From positions 293,532,089 to 293,596,088 of the forward strand of contig NC_073746.1 of assembly GCF_029784135.1 (NCBI RefSeq): a stretch of DNA of 64,000 nucleotides, read 5' to 3'. Below the pieces are notes generated by a model that was given only the letters and a program-made list of their open reading frames with translations, made no database searches and had not been told where the DNA came from. The stretch is from Toxorhynchites rutilus septentrionalis (Eukaryota > Arthropoda > Insecta > Diptera > Culicidae). Shown piece by piece: positions 1 to 13,300 of this stretch. Numbering within the stretch: position 1 is the stretch's first letter; the number at the start of each line of letters is the position of its first letter. A program made the position numbers and the translations under genes.

Positions 1-110
1 AAACCGTAATCCCCTTCTTATTGAAGTGATGATGTTGCTTCACCTGTTATACATTTATACAAGCGCCTTGGTCCGAATCTATCTTTGACAGATTGGTTTG
101 TTTACAAGTT

Positions 111-796
111 TTAGATGAAGGAACAATGAAATTGATTTATAAAACTTAAAATATTGCACTTTAATAATGTTGATTTCAAGCATTTTTAATTTACAGCCCG
201 ATATCAGTACAATTGCTACGGCAGCAATTTCAATACTCGCATGGTCATCCAGTTCCCTAATGTTTTTGATGGTAAATAAAAACAATAAACATTCGATCCA
301 AATACTCGCCGATTGTTTGGACCGATTGCATTGAATCAAACATTCACTTCACCGTGTAGCAGCACATTCGTCACAACAATTGTCGATTCAACGAGTCAAA
401 CGTTTGAGTCCAACATTCGAGTGAAACGTTGGACGAATCGTGTAGCGCCCGCATTAGATGAAGGAACTATGAAATTGGTTCATAAAATTCAAAATATTGC
501 AGTTTAATAATGTTGATTTCAAGCATTATTAATTTACAGCACGATATCAGTGCAATTGCAACGGCAGCAATTTCTTTACTCGCATCGTCATCCAGTTTCC
601 TAAAGTTTTTGATGGTAAATAAAAACAATAAACATTTGATTCAAATACTCGCCGATTGTTTGGACCGATTGCATTTAATCGAACATTCACTTCACCGTGT
701 AGCAGCACATTCGTCACAACATTTGTCGATTCATTGAGTCAAATGTTTTAGTCCAACATTCGAGTCAAACGTTGGACGAATTGTGTATCGCCCGCA
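111..796. repeat. Two-copy tandem duplication, unit about 343 bp
   Basis: Positions 111-453 and 454-796 are two copies of the same sequence, each starting TTAGATGAAGGAAC and differing at scattered bases. Each unit contains a GTCCAAC...GTTGGAC inverted repeat near its end and ends near GCGCCCGCAT. The short open frames across it are not conserved in frame between copies, so I do not call a gene. The family is not recognised; the copies look old. Confidence 0.8.
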
Positions 797-904
797 TGAG
801 TCGAATCCACACCGGAGGAGTTTGGTAGGTTCATGGATATTCTGGTAGAGGACGCGAGGACGAGCCTAACCAATGCAACAAGGTCGAGAAGGCTCGACCA
901 TAAG

Positions 905-1090
905 GAATAGGACACCCCAACGTAGAAATGGGCGTGCGCTCACGAGCCGCTCATTTGAGCCGTTTCGTCAGCAAGCGTACGATCCACGGTTCTTTAAAAA
1001 TGAGCCGCGGCTCTTAAATGAACCGTGGTTCTTTTAACCACGGTTCAAAAAAGAATTGCGGTTCATAAAAGAACCGTGTTTCTTTTAAGA
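905..1090. repeat. Cluster of GAGCCG/GAACCGTGG inverted repeats
   Basis: A run of related short words (GAGCCGCTC, GAGCCGCGGCTC, GAACCGTGGTTC) in both orientations. At 1020-1046 there is a perfect hairpin with 11-bp arms (GAACCGTGGTT / AACCACGGTTC) and a 5-base loop. It resembles the self-complementary ends of hAT-type elements such as the one at 51.8 kb, but no second end or target duplication was found here. Confidence 0.5.
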
Positions 1091-2937
1091 GCCGGCTTAA
1101 GCGCGATTCACATACAACATCACGTCACGTTCACGTTCCGTCACGTCACGTTGCGTCAATTATTCTTCTGCCACCAGTTTTGTTAAGCAATACTATATCC
1201 CTTGAGGTGAACTCATACTTTTAGCTGTAACTTTTCAACGAAATCAAAAATCGAAAAATTCTCTTAGAACAACATTTTTGAGGGTATAAGCTTCCCAACA
1301 ATGCAAAAAATGATTCTTAGTCCTCCCAGACCGGGTTCCCCCAAAAAACTGCATTATAAGAAGGCATTATGTGCATACAGTTGGAACAGCGAGGAGAAGC
1401 TATAGAGCAGGAGTGGCCAAATCGTAGAACGCGGGCGATTGGTCGGAATGTTTTGCAGAGTTTGTTTTCTCGAGATGGAATTCGAAGTCGAGAACAGCCA
1501 CAATTGCATCGTTTGAAGTAAATGAAATTTTAATCAAGCATAAGAAGCATTTTGAATACGGTGAAAGGAGTTTCGTTGCACCACGAGAATTATTGTTTGA
1601 AAATTTTAATATTATTACACCCCGAGGAGCCAAGTTTTGTTTAAAAAGAATTAATGGCAACTGCCAGGAAAACATATGCTAAATAAATGATTATAAGTGA
1701 GTGCATGATCTCGTTTTTCATTGTGTCATTGTGTCAAAAACTGAAAACACTCTTAGAAACACAAATTAGGAGACGAAATTTAAAGCAATTCGAAAATATT
1801 GCGACTAAATCCACAGATAAAAACACATGAATACGATAGTTATGCAAAAATATGAAAAGCATTACGAAACTATACAACCTAATGTTTCCAGCGCTTCATA
1901 AGAAACAAAACAAACATTCAGGATAAAATATGTGAAAAAAATTGTGAAAAATCGAAAAAAGTGGTACTTTTAAGGAGCGCCATATTCAAAGTTTGCCGGG
2001 GGAGCTGTCTACCCTCACTACGCCGCTGCACTAGAACATCTTGTTGGATTGATGGACTTGCTATCGAAGCGGCGAGAAGAATGTTCAGCCCAGAAATTGA
2101 TGGACAGTAAAGCAGCATCGACATCATATCGAATTTAAGCTTCATCTGAATTTAGTGAGAATGTGAATGACATGAATATTAAATTCGACTATGAGTACAC
2201 CGTCGATGACACGAAAACATTCTTCGACAGATCATCAAATCATCGAAATAAGTCAGTGGGAAAGAACATGTCAGAAGTGTAACAAGAGATTGGTAGTCAG
2301 CAAAACACAACCTGGATTGTATCAACCATCTCTTTTTTCATATTTACGGGCTAGAGCTAACAACTCTCATAGTGTGTATGAGATTGTATGATGTGTGTAT
2401 GATGAGACAGGATGAGACTTTCCATTTCTTCTTGGCAATGGAAACTATATTCCGAAATATGAAATCGCATTAGGAACTCAACGAAGCTTAATTGACAAAT
2501 GAGTGTTTGGCCGTTCACTTTATTCCATTGTGAAAAAACACATACATAAACTAAATATCGTAATACTCATTAAATTCACTGTTTCTAAATTCAATACAAA
2601 TCCAACGATATTTATTGTTATTGGCAACACTGAAAAAATCGACTTTGTTTCCAAAATTTATCGAAATCAGCCAATGGACGACTGACAGAAATCTGGTCCA
2701 TAAAAGATCCCTTACTGTCTGATCTTATCTTAGGTAGTACACAGTTATTTATGAAAAATGAAAATCCAAAATGGCGATCGTTACAAAATGGCAGACTACA
2801 TTTCTTCAGAAAACACCATTATATGGGTATCAGATGAAAGGGATTGACTTTTAGAGCACAGTTATTTATGATAAATGCAACTCCAAGATGGCCAATTACT
2901 TTTTTCATGCAACTTCCGCATATGGGTATCGAATGAA
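1091..2937. other. No gene recognised
   Basis: AT-rich sequence with only short chance reading frames on both strands. No domain, transposon terminus or tandem array was recognised. Confidence 0.5.
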
Positions 2938-3290
2938 ATGATTTGAGCTTGAGCTTGAGCTTGGGTAGACTGTACAATTCGTAGTTGCTCTCCGTGATTG
3001 ACCTAAACCAACCAAATTGCACAAAGAACACACAGAATGACGCTTGGGACTAGCAAATCATTCTCGTTGTGCAATTTTCGGTGATTCGAGCTTTAAATGA
3101 TCAATAACGACGCCGGCCACGTCCTTACAGTCACCAGGGGAAGGGAATGAATGTTAGTATGATATTCACCGCCCGAAGGCCAGAAGGGTCGCCTCTATAG
3201 CGTGGTTCCCTAGCGAATATCATGGAAGGGATAGTTGTTAGTGGGAGAGGTATGAATCAGGATTCACTGTGGTAAGTGATGTGATTATGT
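2938..3290 (+). repeat. Dispersed repeat R1, forward copy, with GAGCTT tandem start
   Basis: Begins with a short (GAGCTT)n run at about 2940-2966, followed by a GC-richer block ending near 3290. An inverted copy lies at 55893-56240 and matches it base for base over most of its length, also ending in an AGCTC/AAGCTC run. No terminal inverted repeat or coding frame was recognised. It is most likely the 3' part of a retroposon or a nonautonomous element, but the family is not identified. Confidence 0.75.
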
Positions 3291-3659
3291 TAACGCGAAC
3301 TGTCGACCACTCGTCGAAACGAAATCCCGAAAATCTTATATTCATAACATTCATCAAACATTCTTGGGAAACTTGACAAAGTAACCGAGGAAATTCGTCT
3401 AACATTAATCGGACCTGTGATTTTTCGTGTCTACTCATTATCGAGCTTCAGTCCCGAAGGCGGAAAATTATTTTTGGGAAACCAAGAAAATTTCTTTTGA
3501 ATTAATCGGACCTGTGATGTGTTTCGTTATTTACAATGTCTACTCTTTATCTAACTCCAAACGCAAAGACAGAATATTATTGTTGAGAAACCGAAGAGTA
3601 CAATCAAAATTCCTTTATATTTAAACCAACTATTTGTTGTAATATTTAAAAATTCCTTT

Positions 3660-4178
3660 AAAATTAACTGACAGGGAAAAAAACGCTTTTTTTCCAATTT
3701 ATTTGCTTATCCTATAAAAGTGTCGTTTTTTCGTTAAACGGTTGATACAAATTTCATATTTCTTTTCAGACATCAAAAGAATCCTGTTTTATTCCTCAGC
3801 ACGAACGCCACAAAAAATCAATTTTCAGGAAGTTCATCTTGTGCCGTCAGGGAGTCGTTTTGTTAAATAAAATAATTGAAGAAGAATTATTAGGAATTCA
3901 ACAACTGGTATCTGCCTAGAACATAACTGACAACTATCCCATAATAGTAAATAGTGTCATATGTCTGTCATGTAGTCGAAGACGATTCTTGATTTGAAAT
4001 CAGTTATAAGAAAACAAAACAATTTCGCCTGGAATTGATCTCAACATCTAATTCAGTTACCCTATGAGCCATTGATAACAGTACAAGTTTAGAACAGATA
4101 AAAGTTTTTTTAAGATCGAAAAAATCGAAATGGAAAAGATCGACCTTCTATAAATCGATTCGAGATCGCCCAATCCTA
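3660..4178 (+). repeat. Dispersed repeat R2, first copy, ends in GATCGCCCAATCCTA
   Basis: The middle of this stretch, including the phrase CATCTTGTGCCGTCAGG near 3837-3853, is shared with 23461-24175. Its right end GATCGCCCAATCCTA is the reverse complement of the left end of the second copy (TAGGATTGGGCGATC at 23461). This suggests a nonautonomous DNA transposon with TAGGATTGGGCGATC-type termini, reminiscent of hAT ends. The left end of this copy was not located. Confidence 0.6.
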
Positions 4179-5748
4179 GTGTGGTTAGAGATCTCCACGC
4201 TTCGAGGATAGTGATCCTGAGATGCAGCTTTCGATAGCTGGTGAAGTTTCAGAAAAGAACGGAATTATTGAGTGATAGATGACTTCTTGTGAGCAATTCT
4301 TCGACGATATCTCGATTTTTCGCAAGGGGAATTAAATGAAAGGCGAGCCGCATTTTATACACCATGGTGGCTTTCTTTCGTTAGGAACATGTACTTCGTA
4401 GCTTTTTTCATCACCCATCAATTTTGTTTCAATATATATGTATATATTCATCCACATATTCTCTCCAATATATAAACATTTAATAATTTTCATATATACT
4501 TGATCTTTCATTAAGGTTTTACTTGTCCGAATCTTATTTACAATATACAGTTACAATCAGTATCTAATTGTGTTTAATTATTGTGTTTATGTTTTGACCG
4601 TATAAACATTTTTTTAGGTAACATAACCTTTGTTTCTATTGTTATAACCATTCATTTCCATCTCTGTCGCACTTCCGCCAACCAATTTCCGCTGTCTTTG
4701 TCTGTGCAGTGTATAAATATTCAGTTCTTTTGTGTAGTTGTGTGACCTGTTCGGCGTTAAAATGATTGATGATGATCAATGATCAATGATCAATATGTCA
4801 TGAAATAATCGTTTTGATTGATGAAAGTGAAGTTAACAATAAAAGTTGATAACCATGCTCTACGTTATGACCATAGGTTGGATGAAACGGAAATCAAACT
4901 TTCTTGTGTAATGTTCAATTTGTGCGTTATCAAGATAATCTGTATTTTGTAAGGAAATATTATCATAAAATGTGTAAATGACGTTGAAAGCTCAATCTAG
5001 TAGAACAACTGTCAACAGATCATCAAATAACCATATGATGTCGAATTAAAATCTTCTTACTCTATCGATTGAAGAATCATCCAAAAACAATAATAAAAAT
5101 CTGATTTTTAAGGTTTTTATTTCTGTTATGCCGGAATGAATCAAATGTTTAATTTTTTTCTGGAACAGTAGGATGACTGTCTAGCTGACTGATATTGAGT
5201 AAGGCATGTCCCACAATGACGGTAGATAATAATTGTATTGATGGAGATCCCATGTGCGTCATATATTCCAAGTATGATGGCTTCCGTGGACGCTCGCTCC
5301 AATATCCTTCGGTCTTTGTTGCTAAGAGTATACGGCGTCTACTATAAGGGTCATTACAATATAATCAACAGCCATTTGGAAAGTTTGTTTTGTTTGTTTT
5401 TTTTTTGTTATCTCAGCCTACGTCTTCAACGGACACGATAGTTAGTGGTTTTTGCTTCTGCAAAGACATAACCTCTAGAACACAAGGCAGCATAGTGGAA
5501 ACGGAATGGGGCAATTTTTTAAATATCTGCCCGTAAAACTTGCCACAATGCGATTTACTCGCGTTATAAACTTAGAATCGTGCTTCCAAGGACACCAAAC
5601 AGAAAGGAACAACAATCTCAATAGTTTCTCTATAACATACTGTTAACACATAACGACAAAGCTCACTAAAGCCCGGTTTGGGTAAAGTGCTTGTTCTGGC
5701 ATGACGGTACATTTGGACACGAATTCTGCATTACAGCCGTTCGTCCTC
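4179..5748. other. Gene 3' flank, nothing else recognised
   Basis: AT-rich sequence downstream of the stop codon of the minus-strand gene; it should contain the 3' UTR. A short TATA-type microsatellite lies near 4430-4460. No transposon end or further coding exon was seen. Confidence 0.4.
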
Positions 5749-7360
5749 CTACAAACCACAGTCGAAGCTTTCACCCCACTCGCTGTAGCGTGAATCCTGT
5801 TTCTGCAGGCGTTGTTTACATGCTTCCATGTAACTATCCTGTATCCGATACATTCCGCTGTTCGCCTGGTACACCAGCGTATCCAGGATGCGTTCGTTCT
5901 TTATGGCTTTAGACGGAAGAACGATCTTGATCAGCTCCTGGGGTGAGATGCGTTCTAGCTTCAGATCCCGTCCCAGACGTTCCATAATGCAGCGGAATTC
6001 CACCTTGGCGTCCATTTTGGCAGAAGTTTTTGATTTTACCTGTTTAGATACGAACGTTTGGGGTAGGTTATACTGTCGTTGAATTGTTCCAACCTACCTT
6101 GTGTTTAGCCCAAGCCAGCATAGCCTCGAACTTGCGGACCTCTGGAATCTCCAGATTCCTGCACATGATCATCTGAACCATGCTTTCGCTGAGGGTCAGA
6201 AAGTCCGATATCTGGAACAATGCGTACGCCCTGGTTTCGACAAACGCTAGGATCATGTTCACCAGTTCGGATGCGGATGTATAACGCCAGTAGTAGTTTT
6301 CCAGGGATGTCAACATTGGACAGACGACATCTATCCTGAGGAACTGTTTTGCATGATGGAAGCAGGCTTGCAGTAGCTCGGGCAGGTCGTAGTGCTCCGC
6401 GGCGCATATAAGGCCTAAGAATTGAAAAAGACGTTCAGATGAGCACATTAGTAAAGTCAAAAACAAAAAGTTGAACAAACCTGGTATTGATATGCATGTC
6501 AGCGGACAGCTTCCGGTGTGTAGGTAATCTAGCAGCACCCGGAAAGTTTCAGGATCGAACTCAATGATCGTAAATTCAGTCTGGGCGAGCTTCGCTCTAT
6601 CAACCTTCTGTGCATCGGCACACACTGAGAGTCTTGGTACGGCCAGTTGGCCCGCGTTTGCTTTGCTTTTAGACCCACTCTCTTTACCGTCCTTGTCTAC
6701 GGTACGAAATGGTATTGTAAAAGGCATGGAAACAAATTGGTAAAATTTATACGTACCAGAACAATCCTGCGAAGAAGCCCACTTCTTCTTGTCTTCTGCG
6801 TGTAGTTGCGACTGCTGCTTCCTTATCGAGCGTCCCCATCCGGCAGTAATCGTTCCAAGCCGGGAGAAGGCTCGTTTTACCATCGGTGACGAGGGAACAC
6901 TTTTCGGCCGTGGCGATTCGATGTCCGGAACTTGGAGAAAGTTGCTACTTTTCGGTCGTTGGTTTTGTGGTGAGAGGAGTGTGGGGGCCGGTCGGGCTAG
7001 CAGCTCAGCGACTGGAACTTGAGGTGATCCGAAACCAGTTTGGATGCCGTACAGCATTTCCTGGCGAGTTGAGAACAAAGGTCGGTTATCACACTTCCCG
7101 CTCTCCGTTCAATGTAAGACTAGTGATACCCACCTGAAAGACACGACTCCGCACGCCGAGAATGGCACGGACGCCGATGAAACGAGCGCGCTGCTTCGAC
7201 TGCTGTCCGACCAAAAACACTACATCGAAAAGCTGTGCGTTCTGAAGACACGACGGTTCCAAGTTTAAAAATACGCGGGTAAAATCTTTCGCTAATTGAT
7301 CATAGTCCTCGAACTGATCTCTAACCGAATCTAGCAACGGTGAAGAAGGCCTCATGTGTC
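5749..7360 (-). CDS. BTB/POZ and BACK-like exons 8-12 of the RapGAP-BTB gene
   Basis: Exon 7134-7360 begins after CACCACAG and reads (G)[12 protein letters not shown], then a [13 protein letters not shown] segment, then the first half of a BTB fold ([26 protein letters not shown]). Exon 6757-7060 is a Ser/Pro/Arg-rich insert. Exon 6481-6696 resumes the BTB fold ([20 protein letters not shown]). Exon 6098-6414 ([18 protein letters not shown], then a BACK-like helical region) and exon 5749-6039 ([15 protein letters not shown] to ESFDCGL, stop) complete it. A long insert inside BTB plus BACK resembles Drosophila serine-enriched protein (gprs) and relatives. BTB-BACK proteins often act as adaptors for cullin-3 or in oligomers; the partner here is unknown. 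The ATG at 7355 could also serve as the start of a BTB-only product. Confidence 0.85.
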
Positions 7361-10300
7361 CTGTGGTGAACGGAATAAAAATAATTTCGATGTGTCAATA
7401 TCAACCGGCAAGTATTTTGAGACATGTAACTGGAATGGGTTGGATTAGGATTCAAAGAAAGGATTTTTGTACTATGTATTATTATTTCATGTTTGGGAAA
7501 CGAGTGTCACAAGATGACGATGGCGACATCGTAAAACTCGGAGGTTTCCCTTCATCTGTGCACCTGACTTTCCTAGATGTGACCTGAAACGGTAAAGCAT
7601 AATCAAGTCTCCATTTGCGACTAGTGGCGAGAAGTTTTCTTCAATTCGTATGTACCTCCTGCAAACAGCATCAACGGAGTTGTTGACGTTGACCAATAAA
7701 AGAAAAAGCAGAGAACAAAGTTCCGAGGAAAAGTGAATGAAAGAATGAATGCGTTGCAAGTAGGAGCGTTATCAGCGGACAGTCGTAGTGGAGAAAAGTA
7801 TAGAGATGTAATCGTACATCAAGTAGATTGATGAATTCAATGTGAAACACTTTCGCATGCTAAATGTTAAAAAGTTTTATGAAAATAGTGGACAATAAGT
7901 TCTATAATATGACAGAGTTTTGTTTTACAAATTCCCCTCTTGCCTCTAAAAGAGATTGAACATGAAAAAACAGGGTTGACTCAAAAAGTTCCGCAGTGCT
8001 CAATTAAAAAATGTCGCTCAACATCAGATATAAATTCATCAAATACTAGAATAAACAAATACACTGTCAACAGAAAAAAATAATAAGTTACACAGCTTAA
8101 CAGTTTTTATTCGCATTTTTCCTGCCGCAACCAGTGTTGCCACATGTACAGATTTATCTGGAAAGGTACAGATTTTTTCGATTTTTTTTAGTACAGTTTC
8201 TGTACGGTACAGATTACAGTTATTATTTTTGTACAAAAGTACAGATAGGTACAGATTTCCTAGAGTAACAAAATCAATAACATGTGAAGTTGCTAATAAA
8301 TATGAAAACAGAAATTTGATTTCGATGATTGGACCCTCAAGGCTACCGCAAGTTAAATCCCAGAAACATTCCCAATCTAACCAGTATCAAAGAAGTATTG
8401 GAAGCGTTTTTAGGTTTTTATGATGGGGAATGAATACCGTGCCTAAATATGAAATTGCTCCGTAAAGAAGTCTCTGCTGGACAAAAATCGGTTGCCTGAA
8501 AATAAATGACAGTTCGCTCGGATTTTAATATTTTTACTATATTTCGCTCCTCGGCCACTGTCGAGCAATTTTTTTCTTATTGTAATAACAACAAAATTAA
8601 ACATCTAAATTGACAAAACAACGATATGATAATCACAATCAATCAAATCTTGTTCAGGTCGGACTCGATTATATATAGTCGACCATTTTTTTTTTCAACA
8701 ATTATTTTCAAATCCTATATGTGTGATACGGACTGAAGTATTCGAGCTAGTGTACCATGTGCCGACTATAAACAACAACCCTGTGTGTTGGCCGTAAACG
8801 TCAATGACACTTCTCGACCACATCGTAGTAACCCTCGTTATCTCTGGCTCTTTGGCGTGTCAACCATCAAGCGGATGAGACGTGTGGAAACAAGCATAGT
8901 TTCGTGATCCCTTTCTTCCGCGGCAATAAGAATCACACACTATACATAATCGAATCTCAAGAAATTTTTTTTTCATTAATGTATGAATGTCAAACATTAA
9001 TAGAAAAATATCTTTTTTGTAATTCGATTATGTATTGGATTCGAGAATTAACGTTGAAATTGAAATTGCGATTATATATAATCGAGTCCGACCTGTATTC
9101 TCAACATTTGATCGAACAGCATAGGACAGTTTAATAATTTTAAAATAATTTTAATTTTTAATAATTTTGAATAAAGATGCAGTCAATGTTTGGCAAGGGT
9201 GTGTATAACAATCATGAAACAAATAAGTAATTTGAGGCTTGAGTCCTATTTTTACAACATAATTTTCTATACAAGAATATTTTAAATGGTACAGATTGCG
9301 ATACAGATTTTTGTATTTTTTGTATTTTTGTTTTTCATCTGTACTATACAAAAAGATTTTTAGTAGAACTGTGACAAAAATCAGACTGCTTCTTGAATAT
9401 TGACTGCCCTCCAAGATTTACAAGATGACATAATCTCTGTTGCTTTTTTGGAGTTTAATTTATCCCATATTAACAGATTGAATTGTTTGTTCCAGGCTGA
9501 AAAACCTTAATTCATGATGCTACGCGAGAAAAATTTTGATCTGAACATTCTTACTAATATCTGCGAGGACACTTACGTTGTTTCAATGTCGGATACTACT
9601 GAATCTGATGTCTATTTGGAAAGCGGCAAGAATATTTATGTTGGCATTTCAGCAGTAGGAACTATCAGAATAATTATTGGCGAAATTAGGTTAGTTTTGA
9701 GAATAATTGTTATTTCGTGGAGCTAATCAAGCAAAAAAAAAAAAAGAAAAAGATTTGATTTTAGCAGTAAACCTACCGATGTTTCATGTATACCTATCCC
9801 TACCAAAGCGGGTCAAGTGACCCTTTGTGAATAGCTAGTGAACAATGACTCGATTTATATAATTTTGTTGAGAAACGTGCTACAGGTAAACTTCGATATA
9901 ACGTACATTTCACTTTCAAAATTGTACGTTGTATCGAATTGTACGTTATATCGAAGCATAATAAAGTACTCACAAACGTAGTCTATAATACATTATTGTG
10001 TTGCTGTTTTAGTAAAGTCAATGAATAACTTCAATCAGAAGACGAAGCCAGCCTTTCTCATGATGTTTCCCTTCGTACTGTTGATTAAAGCATGATTCAT
10101 TTAAAATCCGGAATTACAAAACCAGCTGTATTTCGGGATTGATTGAAGGTACAAAACTTGTTTTAGCATCACAATACAGATAATTCATTGTTCTATTAGA
10201 AAAAAAATTTTGGATTTTTTTTCCTCTACACTTTGGAAATGTGTACGTTATATCGAGGTAAAATGTACGTTATATCGAGTGACGTTATATCGAGGGTACG

Positions 10301-13300
10301 TTATAACGAGGGTACGTTATATCGAAGTTTCCCTGTATACCCTTTTTCTCTTGTATATTTCGACATTTTGGGATAGCAATTATTAGCAAAACAATGAAAT
10401 TACAATTTCTGTCACGAAAAATAGTATTGTAACTTAGCCATTCCATGCCAAACCGATATAGTGGTTCTCAGATTTTCGTGAGAAGAGGCAGATTTGTTAT
10501 GCATCGCAAACAATAAGAACGGTATTTTTTTATTTTTTCGTTGGGGTGACCATTTCCGTTTTAGGGTGATCCGAAAAATCACTTTTTTTCACTTTTCTTC
10601 CTAAAATGACTTTTTTCAAAAATTCAAGTTAAAAATACTTCAGTTGCAGAAAATTTGAATTTTGTTTCCGTTATTATTGATTGTAATTGTTTGAAACCAT
10701 GAAACCCGGTCTCGGGACCAAGGGCGCTATATTGTTTTATATTTCTTCTAGAAAGCTGAGTATTTTTACATAAAATATCTCAAAATCAGAGATGTGTTAT
10801 TTTTCTTTTTTAAGTTATGGTTTTTCAAAGTTCGGAATATCATTTTTTCCTCCTTTTCCTATTTTCGGAAATTCATCACTTTTGAACTACTAGACCCGTT
10901 TAGATGATCGATATATCAAATTAAAACCAATGAGCTAGATTTATTTGGAACAATATTACACTTGCGAAAAAAACAAGAATTTTGTTTTCGTGATTATTGA
11001 TTGCATCTGTTTTATATAGTTTACATGGTGTCGGGATCAAGGACGTTATATTTTTTAATATTTTTTCTTGAAAACTGAGGATTTTTTGCATAACATATTC
11101 AAAAATCAGAGATGTGTTCTTTCTCGTTTTTAAGTTATGATTTTTTAAAGTTAATATGTTGTCTTCGTTCAATATTTTTTGCGACTATACTGGATCTATG
11201 TAACTAGAATCCAATTTATTCCCTAGTTTGTTATTTTTTCAAAGAAAACTAGCTAAAGTGCTTTAATTTAGTATGTTAATCATCTTAATCGGTACAGTAG
11301 TAAAAAAGCTATGAATTTTTGAAAAGAATCATCAACTTGAAAACGAAAAAGAACACATATCTTTTTTAGAGATATTTTTTGTAAAAAATTCTCAGCTTTC
11401 TAAAAAGTCCCGAGACCATGAAAACAATAAAAAACAAATACAATCAATAGTAACAGAAGCAAAATTTAAATTTTCCACAACTGAAGTATTTTTACTAAAA
11501 AGAAGAGGCAATTGCTTCAAAATGATATGTCGATCATAAGAATCGGTTGAGTAGTTCAAAAGTTATGATTTTTTGAAAAAAGTAATCTAAAAACCCTAAA
11601 ACGGAAATGGTCACCCTAATGAAATAACAAAAATATACGGGTCTTATTGTTTGCAATAAAGAACAATCTACCATTTTTCACGAAAATCTGGGAACCACCA
11701 TATCGGTTTGGCATGGAATGGTTTAGCTTGGAATGGTTACTGTGAGCTCGCTTCGATAGTCAGCAATACAATTAATTCTAATCATTCACTATTCATTCAC
11801 AAATACAACAAAATATGTAAAACAATAGCAATAATGTGTGCTGCAATGGTTTTGTATCACAACCACACATACAAATCTTTCTGATATCATATGAATGTCG
11901 GCACGGGTCAAATGACCCGTTGCGGTAGTTTGGGCAGATTACATATTTTTATCAGTAAAAAAAACAAGAGAGGTGTAAACACTAAAAAATACATTAGATG
12001 TATGTTTTAAGAAAAGTATTGTAGGCAAATGAGGTTGTGTGTAATTTGCAAGACAATTTTGACAAAAAATTTAAAATGGTTCATTTGACCCCTCGTGGTA
12101 GGTTTAGTGTTAATGGTCCGAGCAGTAGCTTTGATAATTTTTTATGGCTTTGAGTAGTAAACATATGGTAATTTTTTGGCATCAAATGATAGCTTTTTTT
12201 TAGCTACCACTTACCATTAATTTCATTCAATTTTGAAAATGAACTCGGCTTAAAACAACTATGAGCGAAAAGCGCATAACGTAACATCACCTAATCTAAA
12301 TAACAACACATTATAAATCACGAAAATATGTTAATTTTTCTACAGTATTACTTTGGTGACAATGTGTGTTCTCATTGTGATGTAGAAAAAAAAAACATTT
12401 GATTGAACCTACTTTCTTAAGGTTTTTCAGGTTTTAGCCAATTTTCGATTTCTAGATTTTTCGTTTTTTGTCATTTTCCGGGAAATGGAAGATTCAAAAA
12501 AATCTTAAACATTGGGGTTTCTTTAGAGCAAAGCTCGAGAAAGGAATTGTCCGATTTAGGGCTGTCTTTATCCTATCATATTTTTTGTATCAAACATTTA
12601 TTCCATGTAACGGAGAAACTTGTTATTTGCAAGTGGATGACAAATCTTGTATCATCAAACGCACGAGTACATTCCATCGAAAGTGATTCGAGGCATGCAA
12701 ATGTTAATGTACATTTATAGCGAATGTAGTATTTGAAGTTAGTAAATGTAATATTTTTTAGAAAATAAATGAGTATTTTGTTCATTCCAATAAAACAGTT
12801 TTTTGTTTCCAACTACTTTTTTCGATAGAACATATTGTTGGATTGTGAAATATTTCAGGACTGTGTTTCCTCAAAATTAGACGAGATTTTTCTTGTCGTC
12901 TGGTAGCACTGCACGATCCAATAGATAATTGTACTCATCGTCCTATAGTTTGTCTGTTAGTTGTAAGGAATAAAGCACTCTGTTAAGTTCGTCTTGTTAT
13001 AAAAGCTCTATTATGTCCATTGTTCGTTAATTGTGAAATAAAGTTTAAGTATGCGCTAAAAAGATTCTCTGTAATTTGAATGTTAAAACGTGCTTTGATT
13101 CGAAATCCACAACGATTCGATCGGGAAAGTGTCGGATGTCCTGTAAAAACAAAAATTAAGACACAACGTAGGGTTTGACCGATCATAAAATTGGTGCCGT
13201 GACCAGGATACTCCGAATCGAACGCCATTGGATTCCATTTTCACGAAACGACTATCGTTGCGATAAATACAAGGCTCGCTTTAAGCGACCGTCAGGTGAT

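Larger units (their letters stand above)
9765..12109. mobile_element. Nonautonomous element with CACTAAACCTACC ends beside TTAA (piggyBac-like)
   Basis: The right end reads GGTAGGTTTAGTG followed by TTAA (12110-12113). The left end at 9765 reads CAGTAAACCTACC and is preceded by TTAG, a likely decayed TTAA. Subterminal GGGTCAAGTGACCC, GGGTCAAATGACCC and CATTTGACCCC motifs occur near both ends. TTAA duplication is the hallmark of piggyBac-type elements. No transposase frame remains. Two other elements (9883-10335 and 10437-11730) lie inside. Confidence 0.6.
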
